Part shown: one piece after another, positions 1-9,500 of the stretch
How the letters are laid out: every line of letters starts with the position of its first letter
Numbering within the stretch: the first letter of the stretch is position 1
Assembly (NCBI RefSeq): GCF_020782245.1
Contig: NZ_JAJGNP010000008.1
Coordinates: 91,268-155,267 of the forward strand
Origin: Sphingobium soli
GTDB taxonomy: Bacteria > Pseudomonadota > Alphaproteobacteria > Sphingomonadales > Sphingomonadaceae
Direction: 5' to 3'
Length of the DNA: 64,000 nucleotides
Made by a program: the position numbers and the translations under genes
The notes under the pieces: model-generated
Told to the model about the DNA's origin: nothing
The model's database searches: none
The model's input: the letters and a program-made list of their open reading frames with translations, nothing else

Positions 1-1
1 T

Positions 2-622
2 TTCACGACCGCTTTCGCCCGCTGCCCTCTGGTCGCCATCCTGCGCGGCGTTCGCCCGGACGAGGTTGAACCGATCGGCGACGCGCTGGTGGAGGCGGGC
101 TTCACCTTGATAGAGGTGCCGATGAACTCGCCCGATCCGCTGGTCAGCATCGGGCGGCTGGCGCGTCGGCTGGAAGGCAAGGCGCTGGTGGGCGCGGGGA
201 CGGTGCTGACGCCCGATCAGGTGGACGCGGTGCAGCAGGCCGGCGGACGGCTTATCATCTCGCCCAACAGCAACCTGTCGGTGATCGCCCGCAGTGCGGA
301 GGCGGGGCTCATTTCCATGCCCGGCTATTTCACCCCGACTGAAGCCTTCGCGGCGGTGCAGGCCGGAGCGAGCGCGCTCAAACTCTTTCCCGCCGAGGCC
401 GCTACGCCCACCGTCTTGAAGGCGCAGCGCGCCGTGCTGCCCAAGGAACTGCCGGTCCTGGCGGTGGGCGGCATCAATCCCGGCAATATGGGGCCATGGG
501 TCGCTGCTGGTGCGGACGGCTTTGGCCTGGGATCTGCGCTCTACAAGCCGGGCGCGACTGCCGCGCAGGTGGGCGAGGCAGCACAGGCGTTCATGCAGGG
601 CTGGAAGGCCGCGACGGACTGA
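2..622 (+). CDS. dgoA: 2-dehydro-3-deoxy-6-phosphogalactonate aldolase, 5' end outside window
   Basis: This enzyme cleaves 2-dehydro-3-deoxy-6-phosphogalactonate to pyruvate and glyceraldehyde 3-phosphate, the last step of the De Ley-Doudoroff galactose/galactonate route. The frame is open from base 2, so the gene enters from the left; about 206 codons are visible against a usual length near 205, so only a few N-terminal residues are missing. Visible family motifs are the LVAILRG start of the TIM barrel, GAGTV, SPN, the Schiff-base lysine in ALKLFPAE, and the phosphate-binding VGGI and GLGSALY loops. The related Eda (KDPG aldolase) is the main alternative; the MNSPDP and ALKLFPAE segments favour the galactonate enzyme. 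No terminator follows the stop. Confidence 0.88.
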   Translation, partial: FTTAFARCPLVAILRGVRPDEVEPIGDALVEAGFTLIEVPMNSPDPLVSIGRLARRLEGKALVGAGTVLTPDQVDAVQQAGGRLIISPNSNLSVIARSAEAGLISMPGYFTPTEAFAAVQAGASALKLFPAEAATPTVLKAQRAVLPKELPVLAVGGINPGNMGPWVAAGADGFGLGSALYKPGATAAQVGEAAQAFMQGWKAATD

Positions 623-655
623 CATGCACGCCCGAAACCCTTGCCACATCTGCTA

Positions 656-672
656 ATGCGATTGACTCGCAT
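656..672. promoter_or_regulatory. Fur-like palindrome upstream of the iron-uptake-type operon
   Basis: ATGCGA-TTGAC-TCGCAT is a perfect 6-bp inverted repeat with a 5-bp spacer, in the 169-bp gap before the DUF3649-PepSY-DUF3325 operon. Alphaproteobacterial Fur/Irr-type sites have this general TGCGA/TCGCA shape and this operon type is usually iron-repressed. Assignment to Fur is inferred. Confidence 0.5.
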
Positions 673-720
673 GTTGTGATTTCCTATCGAGCGATCACGC
701 AATTTGCTCGAAGGATCATC

Positions 721-795
721 ATGCATCGTTTCTCTGGCCATCTTCAGGGTCATCCGCGCCCGCTGACGGCGCTGGGCGGAAGCGAGCGCCAATGA
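721..795 (+). CDS. Possible 24-residue leader peptide before the DUF3649 gene
   Basis: A 24-codon frame starts with ATG five bases after AAGGA and ends in an ATGA overlap with the start of the DUF3649 gene. The product would contain three histidines in its first 11 residues and no membrane segment. The ribosome-binding site and the coupled stop suggest that it may be translated and may set translation of the operon. Nothing recognisable is encoded, and short frames arise easily by chance in GC-rich DNA. Confidence 0.3.
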   Translation: MHRFSGHLQGHPRPLTALGGSERQ

Positions 796-1094
796 CAACG
801 GGCGCGCGGCGGTCAATAGGGTGGCGCGATCGCGGCAATGTCGCACTGCGCGTGCTGGCCGGGACTTTGGGGGCCTATCTGGTGATGGCGCTGACGGCGG
901 CCTTGCTGGCGCGAACCCTGCCCATGAGCCGGGTTGAGGCCGTGACCGTCGCCACGATGATCGCCTATCTCGTGGCCCCTGCCGTCACCATCTGGGCGTT
1001 TCTGGCGTCCGGGCCATGGCGCGCGCTGGGGGGCGTCGCGGGTGTCGCGGGATTGCTGGCGATCGGTGCGTGGGCCGCGGGGCAACCGGCATGA
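792..1094 (+). CDS. DUF3649 small inner-membrane protein
   Basis: This 100-residue hydrophobic protein has about three predicted membrane segments (residues 17-38, 50-70 and 76-93) and resembles the DUF3649 family. Such proteins are found with TonB siderophore receptors and PepSY-TM proteins and are thought to help reductive release or inner-membrane handling of siderophore iron. The stop overlaps the start of the PepSY gene by ATGA, so the genes are translationally coupled. A Fur-like palindrome lies upstream. The receptor usually found beside this set is absent from the window. Confidence 0.72.
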   Translation: MTTGARRSIGWRDRGNVALRVLAGTLGAYLVMALTAALLARTLPMSRVEAVTVATMIAYLVAPAVTIWAFLASGPWRALGGVAGVAGLLAIGAWAAGQPA

Positions 1095-2602
1095 GGGGAT
1101 CGGCGCCTGCTGCCCTGCGCGATGGCGCGCGCCAATGCATGACCTGGCTGCACGGTTGGACCGGGCTGCTGCTGGGCCATGTGCTGTTCCTCATGTGCCT
1201 CACGGGCACGTTGACCGTGTTCAAGGCCGAGATTGGCCGCTGGATGCGGCCCGAAACGACCGCTATCGCCGCGCCAGCGGACGCGATCGTCGCGGCGACC
1301 CGCTGGCTCGATGAGAATACGCATGGTTCGGCCGGCTGGTATCTGACCGCCCCCGACGCCCACCAAAATGCGGTGCAGGCGACCTATGACAGCGACGGCG
1401 CCTATGTGACCCGCGCGCTCGATCCCGTCAGCGGGGCGCCAGTCGCGCGTGAAACGCTGGGCGGCGAATTTTTCTACCGGCTCCATTTCGAATTGGAGCT
1501 GCCCTACCCGTGGGGGCGGCTGCTTGCCTCGCTCGCGGCCATGATGATGCTGGTCGCGCTGGTGACGGGCATCATCGCACACAAACGCATTTTCAAGGAT
1601 ATCTTCACCTTCCGCCCGGCCAAGGGCCAGCGCAGTTGGCTGGACGGGCATAATGCGCTCGGCGTTCTTGCCCTGCCCTTTCACATCATGATCACCTTCA
1701 CCGGATTGGTGACGCTGGCATCGGTCAACCTGCCCTGGGGAATCGCGGCGGGCTATGGCGCGGACGTCACAACCATGTACAGCGACCTTGCGCCCGGCTC
1801 CGTCACCCGCGCGGCCACCGGTGAAAAGGCGCCGCTCGCGCCGATCGCGCCGATGCTGGCGACCGCGCAGCGCCAGTTTGGTGGCGCGCCGATCGGCCGA
1901 GTCTATGTCTTCAACCCCGGCGACACGGGGGCGGTGGTGGTCGTTTATCCATCGGAGGCACAGTCCATCGGCTACATGTCTGGTGAGGTCAGTTTCGACG
2001 GCGCGACCGGCCAGATGCTCAAGGCCTGGACCGAACAGCGCGCAGGCGTGCGCGCCTATCAGACCGTCTATGGCCTGCACATGGCGCGCTTCGCGCCCGA
2101 CGTGACGCGCTGGCTTTATTTTCTGGGCGGCGCGATGCTGACCATGGCGATCGCAACCGGCATGGTCCTTTGGACGGTCAAGCGCCGTGAACGCGCGCCT
2201 TTGTCGATTGGCAATCATATGCTGGAACGGCTCAACGTCGGCGTGCTGACCGGCGTGCCGATTGGAGCGGTGGCATTCCTGATCGCCAACCGGCTCTTGC
2301 CGCTCGACATGGCCGCGCGCGCGCAGGCCGAGGTTTCGGCCGCGCTCTGGACCGCCGGGGCCGTGGTGCTCGCCGGACTCTTGCTGCGGCCCACGATCGG
2401 CTGGCCGCTATTGCTCGGCCTGCTGGCGCTCGCCTGCGCCTGCGCGGCCTTGCTGGGTCCGGTCTGGACGATCGAGCCGGGCATGCTGACGATCAACCTG
2501 ATGCTGCTGGGCGTAGCGGGCGCGCTGCTGCCGGTGATCCTGCGCCAGGCCCGGCGGCGCGACCGGACAACACCCGTTCGTCACCGGGCCGTGCCGGCAT
2601 GA
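1091..2602 (+). CDS. PepSY-associated TM helix protein (siderophore iron reductase type)
   Basis: This 503-residue inner-membrane protein belongs to the PepSY-TM family. A first TM helix after an HGWTGLL segment (residues about 20-42) is followed by a periplasmic PepSY domain, a second helix near 150-170 before a conserved HNALGVLALPFH segment, another PepSY-like region (about 250-330), and several C-terminal helices. Relatives such as FoxB, FiuB and PiuB-like proteins are proposed to reduce ferric siderophores at the inner membrane. The ATG at 1091 overlaps the DUF3649 stop and is preferred over an in-frame upstream codon at 1016, which would lie deep inside that gene. The stop overlaps the DUF3325 start. 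Confidence 0.85.
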   Translation: MRGSAPAALRDGARQCMTWLHGWTGLLLGHVLFLMCLTGTLTVFKAEIGRWMRPETTAIAAPADAIVAATRWLDENTHGSAGWYLTAPDAHQNAVQATYDSDGAYVTRALDPVSGAPVARETLGGEFFYRLHFELELPYPWGRLLASLAAMMMLVALVTGIIAHKRIFKDIFTFRPAKGQRSWLDGHNALGVLALPFHIMITFTGLVTLASVNLPWGIAAGYGADVTTMYSDLAPGSVTRAATGEKAPLAPIAPMLATAQRQFGGAPIGRVYVFNPGDTGAVVVVYPSEAQSIGYMSGEVSFDGATGQMLKAWTEQRAGVRAYQTVYGLHMARFAPDVTRWLYFLGGAMLTMAIATGMVLWTVKRRERAPLSIGNHMLERLNVGVLTGVPIGAVAFLIANRLLPLDMAARAQAEVSAALWTAGAVVLAGLLLRPTIGWPLLLGLLALACACAALLGPVWTIEPGMLTINLMLLGVAGALLPVILRQARRRDRTTPVRHRAVPA

Positions 2603-2925
2603 TCGCGGCGGCCGGCCTTCTCTATCTCGGCCTGTTCTTGCTCGCCAGCAGCATGAGCCGGCATCAACGCGCGCTGGCTGGTCCCTGGCATCAGCCCGCA
2701 ATGACTCCGCTGCTTGCTCCTGTCGGTTGGCTGCTGATCCTCGCTTCATCGATGGCGATGCTGCCCCACTGGCAAGGCGGCATCGGGCTGGTCAGCTGGC
2801 TCGGTCTGCTGCCCCTGGTGGGCGGATTGCTGCTTCTGGGCCTCAGCTACCGGCCACACTGGCTGAAGCAGGGGGCTGCCGGCGCGATCGCGCTCGTCAT
2901 CCTTGGCGTCGCTAGCGGCGCCTGA
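2599..2925 (+). CDS. DUF3325 membrane protein
   Basis: This 108-residue protein has four hydrophobic segments (near 2-17, 35-54, 60-80 and 87-106) and a short polar stretch, SSMSRHQRAL, typical of DUF3325. The family is the usual third partner of DUF3649 and PepSY-TM proteins in iron-uptake operons; its own role is unknown. ATGA overlap with the PepSY gene supports a three-gene operon. Its stop is only 4 bp from the end of the convergent histidine kinase gene, and no hairpin terminator is visible between them. Confidence 0.75.
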   Translation: MIAAAGLLYLGLFLLASSMSRHQRALAGPWHQPAMTPLLAPVGWLLILASSMAMLPHWQGGIGLVSWLGLLPLVGGLLLLGLSYRPHWLKQGAAGAIALVILGVASGA

Positions 2926-2929
2926 CGCC

Positions 2930-4294
2930 TTATCCCTTCATATCGATGGTCGCGACAACGCCGCCTTCGGGCGCGTTGCGCAACCGCACCGAAGCCTCGA
3001 AACTCATCGCCAGCGACCGCGCGATGGTAAGGCCGATGCCCGTGCCATGCCGCCCGCCGGGCTGGCTGCTCGGCCCGCGCGTAAAGGGTTCGAACATCTG
3101 GTCGATCTGATCAGCCGGGATGCCGGGCCCATGATCGCGCACATCGATCATCAATCGTCCGCCCGACCGCGTGCAACTAATGTCGGCGCCACCGCCATAT
3201 TTGACGCCATTGTCCACCAGATTGGCGATACAGCGGGTCAGTGCATTGGGCTTCACCCGCACGGTCCCGCCACACCCGCTGACGAAGCGCACCGGCGCGC
3301 CAAGATCCTCTGCATCCTCGGCCATGCTGGCGAGCAGCGAGTCGATGTCGATCACTGACCATTCCTCCCGCGACTCGGTGCTGCTCGCAAGGTCGAGGCC
3401 CTCGCGCACCAAGGTCTGCATCGCCTGATGATCGGCCAGCAGTCGTTCGCGAAGATCGGCATTGTCGACCAGTTCGAGCCGTAAGCGCATGCGGGTGAGC
3501 GGCGTCTGGAGATCGTGACTGATCGCCGCCAGCAATTGCGTGCGCTCGGCGAAGCCCGCCCTCGCCCGGCGCTGCATCAGGTTGAAGGTCGACAAGGCGG
3601 CGCGCACCTCTTCGGGACCACGCTCGGGAATCTCCTCCGGGTCGAGCGACAGCGAAAATGCCTCCGCCGCGCGCTCCAGCCGCCGCAAGGGCTTGGCCAC
3701 CGATCGCGCGACCAGGATCGCCAGTCCCGCCGACGCCGCAACGATGACCAGCAGATAGGCCGGGTTGAAGATCGTGCTTGGCGGCTTGATCAGACGGGGG
3801 AAACTCAGGGCCATGGCGCGGCGCGCGCCGCGCACGTCGGTGAAGCGCACGATCCAGCAATCCGGGCGCGGCGCGTCGATCACGCCGGCCGCGCGTTCCC
3901 TGTTCCCGCTGGGAAAGCACAGGCCGGCCGGCACCTGCCCCGCTTCGGGCTGCGAGCGCCTCCCGAGCCGTTCGGTCAGGATCGATTCGAGTTCGGCATC
4001 GGTGTCGCTGAGCGCCACGCCGGCGGGCGCCATCGCCGCGCCGACGATGCGATGGTTGGCCATCATCGCCTCGACGCGGGCAGGATCGCGTTGCAGCCGA
4101 TCGGCGATGTCGACCGCGCTTGCCACCACGCGCGCGCGGCGCACCCGTTCGAAATCATGATGCCGCGCCTGTTCCGCCACCAGCAGGGCGATGATCGCGG
4201 CCACCGACATGCCCAGCGTCAGGATGAGGAAAATCTGCCCTGCCATCGTCCCGAAAAAGGCGCGGATCCGCTGCACAGGCCGCATGCCCGTCAT
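2930..4294 (-). CDS. Sensor histidine kinase, EnvZ-like architecture
   Basis: This 454-residue inner-membrane kinase has TM helices near residues 20-40 and 178-197 flanking a periplasmic sensor of about 135 residues, then a HAMP linker (about 195-250), the phospho-acceptor histidine H260 in ISHDLQTPL, and a C-terminal ATPase with the N-box (NLVDNGVKYG), DHGPGIP and GTGIGL loops. The start overlaps the response-regulator stop by ATGA, so the pair is one operon. It lies beside, and is divergent from, an RND efflux operon, which suggests control of that pump in response to an envelope signal. The ligand cannot be told from sequence. Confidence 0.92.
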   Translation of the reverse strand: MTGMRPVQRIRAFFGTMAGQIFLILTLGMSVAAIIALLVAEQARHHDFERVRRARVVASAVDIADRLQRDPARVEAMMANHRIVGAAMAPAGVALSDTDAELESILTERLGRRSQPEAGQVPAGLCFPSGNRERAAGVIDAPRPDCWIVRFTDVRGARRAMALSFPRLIKPPSTIFNPAYLLVIVAASAGLAILVARSVAKPLRRLERAAEAFSLSLDPEEIPERGPEEVRAALSTFNLMQRRARAGFAERTQLLAAISHDLQTPLTRMRLRLELVDNADLRERLLADHQAMQTLVREGLDLASSTESREEWSVIDIDSLLASMAEDAEDLGAPVRFVSGCGGTVRVKPNALTRCIANLVDNGVKYGGGADISCTRSGGRLMIDVRDHGPGIPADQIDQMFEPFTRGPSSQPGGRHGTGIGLTIARSLAMSFEASVRLRNAPEGGVVATIDMKG

Positions 4295-5019
4295 AGCTGC
4301 TCCACCCCGCTGGCGAGGACATAGCCCTCGCCCCGGACCGTCAGGATCAGCTCGTCCCCACCCGGCACCGTCGCCAGCTTCTGGCGCAAACGGCTGACCT
4401 GCAAGTCGATCGACCGATCGAAGGCAGCGGTCGCACGCCGTTCGGGCACCAAAGTCTCGCGCGACAGAACGACATTGGGTTCTTCGATGAAGCGCGACAG
4501 AAGGCGAAATTCGGCGGATGACAGCATCACCAGGCTATCGTCGGGCGCGACCAGCCGTCGCTGTTGCAGGTCCAGTCGCCAGGGGCCGAAGCGGGCGAAG
4601 CGCGCCGCCGCCGGCCGCGCGGCGGGATCGCTGCGTCCGCGCCGCAAGAGGTTGCGGATGCGCACCAGCAATTCGCGCGGTTCGAACGGCTTGGTCAGAT
4701 AATCGTCCGCCCCCAGTTCCAGTCCCAGCACTCGGTCGATGGCGCTGCCGCGGGCCGTCACCATGATGATCTGCACATCGGCGCCTTCGGCGCGCAATTC
4801 CCGGCACAGCATCAGTCCATCGCCATCGGGCAGGTTGAGGTCGAGGACGATGAGGTCCACCGCCTCCTCCTTCAACGTGCGGCGCAGCTCGGCCAGGCTG
4901 GCCGCAGCGAGAAGGCGGTAATTTTCCTGATGCAACTGACCGATGATGAGGTCGCGAATATCCGCATCGTCGTCGACCACCAGCACGGTCGCCTGTCGGG
5001 CAGGGGAGGAATCCAGCAT
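4291..5019 (-). CDS. OmpR/PhoB-family response regulator
   Basis: This 242-residue regulator has a receiver domain (VLVVDDD, phospho-acceptor D60, conserved K110 in LTKPF) and a C-terminal OmpR-type winged helix (about 145-240). The ATG at 5019 follows GGAAGAG closely and begins just before the receiver; the much longer upstream open frame lacks recognisable protein. It is the first gene of the operon with the downstream kinase. Three 10-bp direct repeats lie 50-79 bp upstream of the start and are a natural binding site for this protein, giving likely autoregulation and control of the divergent efflux operon. Confidence 0.93.
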   Translation of the reverse strand: MLDSSPARQATVLVVDDDADIRDLIIGQLHQENYRLLAAASLAELRRTLKEEAVDLIVLDLNLPDGDGLMLCRELRAEGADVQIIMVTARGSAIDRVLGLELGADDYLTKPFEPRELLVRIRNLLRRGRSDPAARPAAARFARFGPWRLDLQQRRLVAPDDSLVMLSSAEFRLLSRFIEEPNVVLSRETLVPERRATAAFDRSIDLQVSRLRQKLATVPGGDELILTVRGEGYVLASGVEQL

Positions 5020-5362
5020 GCCTCTTCCTACCGCCTCGTCCACCGAAAGTCTGCGCCTCTTCGCGCGCGATACAGGCTGATACAAAGGGATACCAAGGCG
5101 CACGGCGGCGCAACAGTTGGAGCGGAAGCGAAAACAACTCGCACTATGACGTGACGGGCAAACTCTCGATGAGGATGGGGTCGGCTGACCCCCTGTGGCC
5201 GACGCAAAGCGGAGCTCCTGCGATGACCCCTCGCCGCTGACGCGGCTGGAAAACCCGAACGAGCAGGCCTGATCGGCTTGGCGCACGACCCCTCCCCCTC
5301 CCCTGTGCGCCCGATCATCCCCCTGTGTCTGACCGGCGGCATCGCAGGAGCCCGTAACGCCG
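5020..5362. other. Divergent promoter region between two-component and efflux operons
   Basis: No gene is seen in these 343 bases. They hold the triple GATAC repeat near the regulator, and a GGGGTC-GGCT-GACCCC inverted repeat at 5177-5192. Both are placed to control transcription in one or both directions. Confidence 0.6.
5069..5098. promoter_or_regulatory. Three tandem 10-bp repeats, probable response-regulator site
   Basis: GATACAGGCT, GATACAAAGG and GATACCAAGG follow one another without a gap, so the GATAC core recurs exactly once per helical turn. OmpR/PhoB-type regulators bind head-to-tail direct repeats with this 10-11 bp period. The site lies between the regulator gene and the efflux operon. 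Confidence 0.55.
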
Positions 5363-6517
5363 ATGCCAAGGAACGATCGCCGATCCATGCCGACCTCCGC
5401 ACGATCCCACGGCCTTCGGGTCGCACCGATTGCCCTAATGATGATGCTGGCCGCATGCAGTCAGGAAAAGGCCCCGAAAAAGGGACCGGTGGAGGTCGGC
5501 GTGGTCACGCTGGCGGCGCGCAATGTCACGGTGGACAGCGAATTGCCCGGCCGGACGGTATCGACCTTGATGTCGGAGGTCCGGCCGCAAGTGTCTGGCA
5601 TCATCCAGAAGCGCCTGTTTACAGAAGGCGCACTGGTAAGTGCCGGCCAGCCGCTTTACCGGATCGACCAGCGCCTTTATCGCGCATCGCGCGACGAGGC
5701 GCTTGCCACGCTGGCAAGCGCGCAGGCCACCGCCGCCGCCGCGCAGGCCAAGGCGCAGCGCTATCGCAGCCTGGGCGACACCGAAGCGGTGAGCGCGCAG
5801 GACCGGGATGACGTGATCGCCACGGCACGGCAGGCGCAGGCCGCCGTGCAGCAGGCCCGCGCAACCCTTCAGACGAGCAACGTGAACCTGGAATTCACGC
5901 TGGTCCGCGCGCCGATCAGCGGGCGTATCGGCCGCACCCTCTTCACGCCTGGCGCACTGGTGACAGCCAGCCAGGCCGACCCGCTGACCACGATCCAGCA
6001 ACTTGATCCCATTTATGTCGATGTGACACAATCGAGCGCGCAACTGCTGGCGCTCCGCCGGTCGCTGGCATCAGGCAAGACCCTGCCCGCCAGCGCGACC
6101 ATCCGGCTGAAGCTGGACGATGGCAGCGACTATCCGCTGGAAGGCCGCATCGAATTCGCCGAACCGATCGTCGATCCCGACAGCGGCACAGTCACGCTGC
6201 GCGCGCGCTTCCCCAATCCCGACGGCCTGCTGCTGCCCGGCATGTTCGTCCGCGTGGTCGCGCCGCAGTCGGTCGTCCCCAACGCCATATTGGCGCCGCA
6301 GCAGGGGATCACCCGCGATGCCAAAGGCAATGCCACCGCCCTTGTGGTCGGCAGCGGCAACAAGGTCGAGCGCCGTACAGTAACCGCCGCGCAGGCGATC
6401 GGCGACACATGGCTGATTACCGCCGGGTTGAAGGCCGGCGACCGGTTGATCGTCGAAGGCACAGACAAGGTTCAGCCCGACGCCGCAGTGAAGCCCGTGC
6501 CGGTCGGCGCGAAATAG
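5363..6517 (+). CDS. RND efflux periplasmic adaptor (AcrA/MexA family), lipoprotein
   Basis: This 384-residue membrane-fusion protein links an inner-membrane RND pump to an outer-membrane channel. A signal peptide ends in a lipobox (LAAC, Cys near residue 32), so the mature protein should be lipid-anchored in the periplasm. A lipoyl half-motif (RPQVSGIIQKRLFTEG), an alpha-helical hairpin (about 105-160), the second lipoyl half (LVRAPISGRIG) and beta-barrel and membrane-proximal domains follow in order. The first ATG (5363) is used; an internal ATG at 5387 is possible. It is the first gene of the operon with the pump nine bases downstream. Confidence 0.92.
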   Translation: MPRNDRRSMPTSARSHGLRVAPIALMMMLAACSQEKAPKKGPVEVGVVTLAARNVTVDSELPGRTVSTLMSEVRPQVSGIIQKRLFTEGALVSAGQPLYRIDQRLYRASRDEALATLASAQATAAAAQAKAQRYRSLGDTEAVSAQDRDDVIATARQAQAAVQQARATLQTSNVNLEFTLVRAPISGRIGRTLFTPGALVTASQADPLTTIQQLDPIYVDVTQSSAQLLALRRSLASGKTLPASATIRLKLDDGSDYPLEGRIEFAEPIVDPDSGTVTLRARFPNPDGLLLPGMFVRVVAPQSVVPNAILAPQQGITRDAKGNATALVVGSGNKVERRTVTAAQAIGDTWLITAGLKAGDRLIVEGTDKVQPDAAVKPVPVGAK

Positions 6518-6526
6518 GGGCCGATC

Positions 6527-9500
6527 ATGCTCAGCCGCTATTTCATAGACCGTCCCATCTTTGCCTGGGTCATCGCCATCGGCATCATGCTGGCGGGCCT
6601 GGGCGCGATGCTGTCGCTGCCGATCGCGCAATATCCCGACATCGCGCCGCCGGGCGTCGGCATCAGCGCAACCTATCCGGGTGCCAACGCCGAAACCGTG
6701 GAAACCAGCGTCACGCAGGTCATCGAGCAGCAGCTGACCGGCATTGACGGCCTTATGTATTTCTCGTCCTCCTCCACCAATAACGGGCAGGCGCGGATCA
6801 CCGTCACCTTCCAAAAGGGCACCGACCCGGACACCGCGCAGGTGCAGGTGCAGAACAAGGTGCAGCAGGCGCTCAGCCGCCTGCCCAATGCGGTGCAGCA
6901 ACAGGGGCTGACCGTCACCAAGCAGCAGACCGATTTCCTGCTGGTCGTGGGCCTGTATGACGAAACGGACACGGTCACACAGGCCGATGTTGCAGACTAT
7001 CTGGTCAATAACTTCCAAGACCCGATTGCGCGGATCGACGGCATCGGCGCGACCCAGGTGTTCGGATCGCAATATGCGATGCGTATCTGGCTTGACCCGT
7101 TCAAGCTGGCGACCGTCAAGCTGATGCCATCGGACGTGCAGAGTGCGATCCAGTCGCAGAATGTCGAGGTTTCGGCGGGACAGATCGGTGCCGATCCCGC
7201 GCCCGATGGGCAGCAGCTCAACGCCACGGTCCGCGCCCGATCGCGCCTGCAAACGCCCGAACAGTTCCGCAATATCATCGTTAAGACGCAATCGGACGGG
7301 TCGGTCGTCCATCTGTCCGACATTGCGCGGGTGGAACTGGGCAATGAAAGCTATACCACCTCGGCGCGACTGAACGGTCATCCCGCGTCCGGCATGGCCT
7401 TGCAGCTGGCGCCGGGCGCGGATGCGCTCAAGACCGCTGAACTGGTGAAGGCCAAGGTCGCCGACCTGTCCGCCAACCTGCCCCATGGCTACAGGGTCGT
7501 CTATCCCCGCGACACCACCCCGTTCATCCAGCTGTCGGTCGATGAAGTCATCCACACGCTGATCGAGGCGGTGGTGCTGGTCGTCATCGTGATGTTCCTG
7601 TTCCTGCAAAGCTGGCGCGCGACGCTGGTCCCCGCCATCGCCGTGCCGGTCGTATTGCTTGGTACCTTCGGCATTCTCGCCCTGTTCGGCTATTCCATCA
7701 ATACGCTGACCCTGTTCGGCATGGTGCTCTCGATCGGCCTGCTGGTCGATGACGCCATCGTGGTGGTGGAAAATGTCGAACGATTGATGGAGGAGGAAGG
7801 GCTTTCGCCGCGCGACGCAACGATCAAGTCGATGGGCGAAATCGGCGGCGCACTGGTCGGCATCGCGCTGGTCCTGTCCGCCGTCTTGTTGCCCATGGCC
7901 TTTTTCGGCGGGTCGACCGGCGTCATCTATCGGCAGTTTTCCATCACCATCGTGTCGTCAATGCTACTGTCGGTGCTGGTCGCGCTGATCCTGTCGCCAG
8001 CGCTGTGCGCGACCTTGCTCAAGGCGTCGGCGCATGACCAGCGGCAGCGCGGCTGGGCTGGCAAGTTCAACCGCTGGTTCGATCGCCTGACGCGGGGCTA
8101 TGTCCACCGCACCGAGCAGATACTGGGCAAGCGCATCCTGTTCTGGGGCGCCTATGTGGTGATCCTTGCGGTCCTGGCGCTGCTGTTCACGCGACTGCCC
8201 ACCAGCTTCCTGCCAGTCGAGGACCAGGGGCAGGTCATGGCGCAGGTGTCGCTCCCGGCCGGTGCGAAGTCCAGCCGCACGGCGGTGGCGGCCGAACAAT
8301 TGCGGCAATATTTCATGAATGATGAAAAGGACAATGTCGCCTTCGCCTTCATCCTCACCGGCTTTAGTTTCCAGGGCCAGGGCGAAAATGTCGCGCAAGG
8401 TTTCATCAATCTGGCCCCCTGGGACGAACGCAAGGGCAGCGCAAATTCCGCCGGCGCCATTGCCGAACGCGCCAACAAACAGCTTAGCGCGATCCGGGAT
8501 GCCAAAGTGCTGGCAATGACGCCGCCCGCGATCCGGGGCCTCGGCCAATCCAACGGCTTCACCTTCGAGCTATTAAACAGCGGTGGATTAAGCAGGGACC
8601 GGTTCCTGGCGCTGCGCAACCAGTTGATCGCCGCCGCAGCGAACGACCCGATCCTATCGGGCGTGCGTGCCGCGACGCTGGAGGATACGCCGCAGCTTCA
8701 GGTCGATATTGACTCCGAAAAGCTGGCGGTTCTGGGCCTCACCCAGTCCAGCGTCGACAATGTGCTCTCATCCGCCTGGGGCAGCACTTACATCAACGAC
8801 TTTGTCGATCGCGGGCGGGTGAAGCGCGTCTATATGCAGGCCGACGCGCCCTATCGCGCATTGCCTGACGATCTCGACAAGTGGATGGTGCGTCAGAGCG
8901 CGACCGGGCAGATGGTGCCCTTTTCCGCCTTCGCCACCACCCATTGGGTGATGGGCCCGACGTCCGTTTCGCGCTTCAACGGCCTCCCTTCCTTCGAAAT
9001 ACAAGGTCAGGCCGCGCAAGGCGCCAGCTCGGGCGAAGCGATGGACCGGATCGTCGAATTGCAAAAGCAATTGCCCGCCGGCACCAGCTACGCCTGGAGC
9101 GGCCTGTCCTATCAGGAACAGCTGTCAGGCGGGCAGGCGCCTTTGCTCTATGGCCTCTCGGTCCTCGTCGTCTTCCTCTGCCTTGCCGCCTTGTATGAAA
9201 GCTGGTCGATCCCGCTCGCGGTGCTGCTCGTCATCCCGCTGGGCCTGGTCGGCGCGATCATCGCGGTCTGGGCGCGGGGCCTGGAAAACAACATCTTCTT
9301 TCAGGTCGGCCTGCTCACCACCATGGGCCTTGCCGCCAAGAATGCGATCCTGATCGTCGAATTTGCCGAGCTTGCGCATCATCAGGGCAAAAATGCCTGG
9401 GACGCGGCGCTGGAGGCCGCGCGCTTGCGCTTCCGCCCGATCCTGATGACCAGTCTGGCCTTCATCGCGGGCGTGGTGCCGCTGGCGATCGCAACCGGTG

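Noticed and set aside
965..2218. Long minus-strand open frame opposite the PepSY gene
   Set aside because: It is arginine- and histidine-rich with no family features, as expected from the antisense of a GC-rich gene; the plus-strand gene is well supported.
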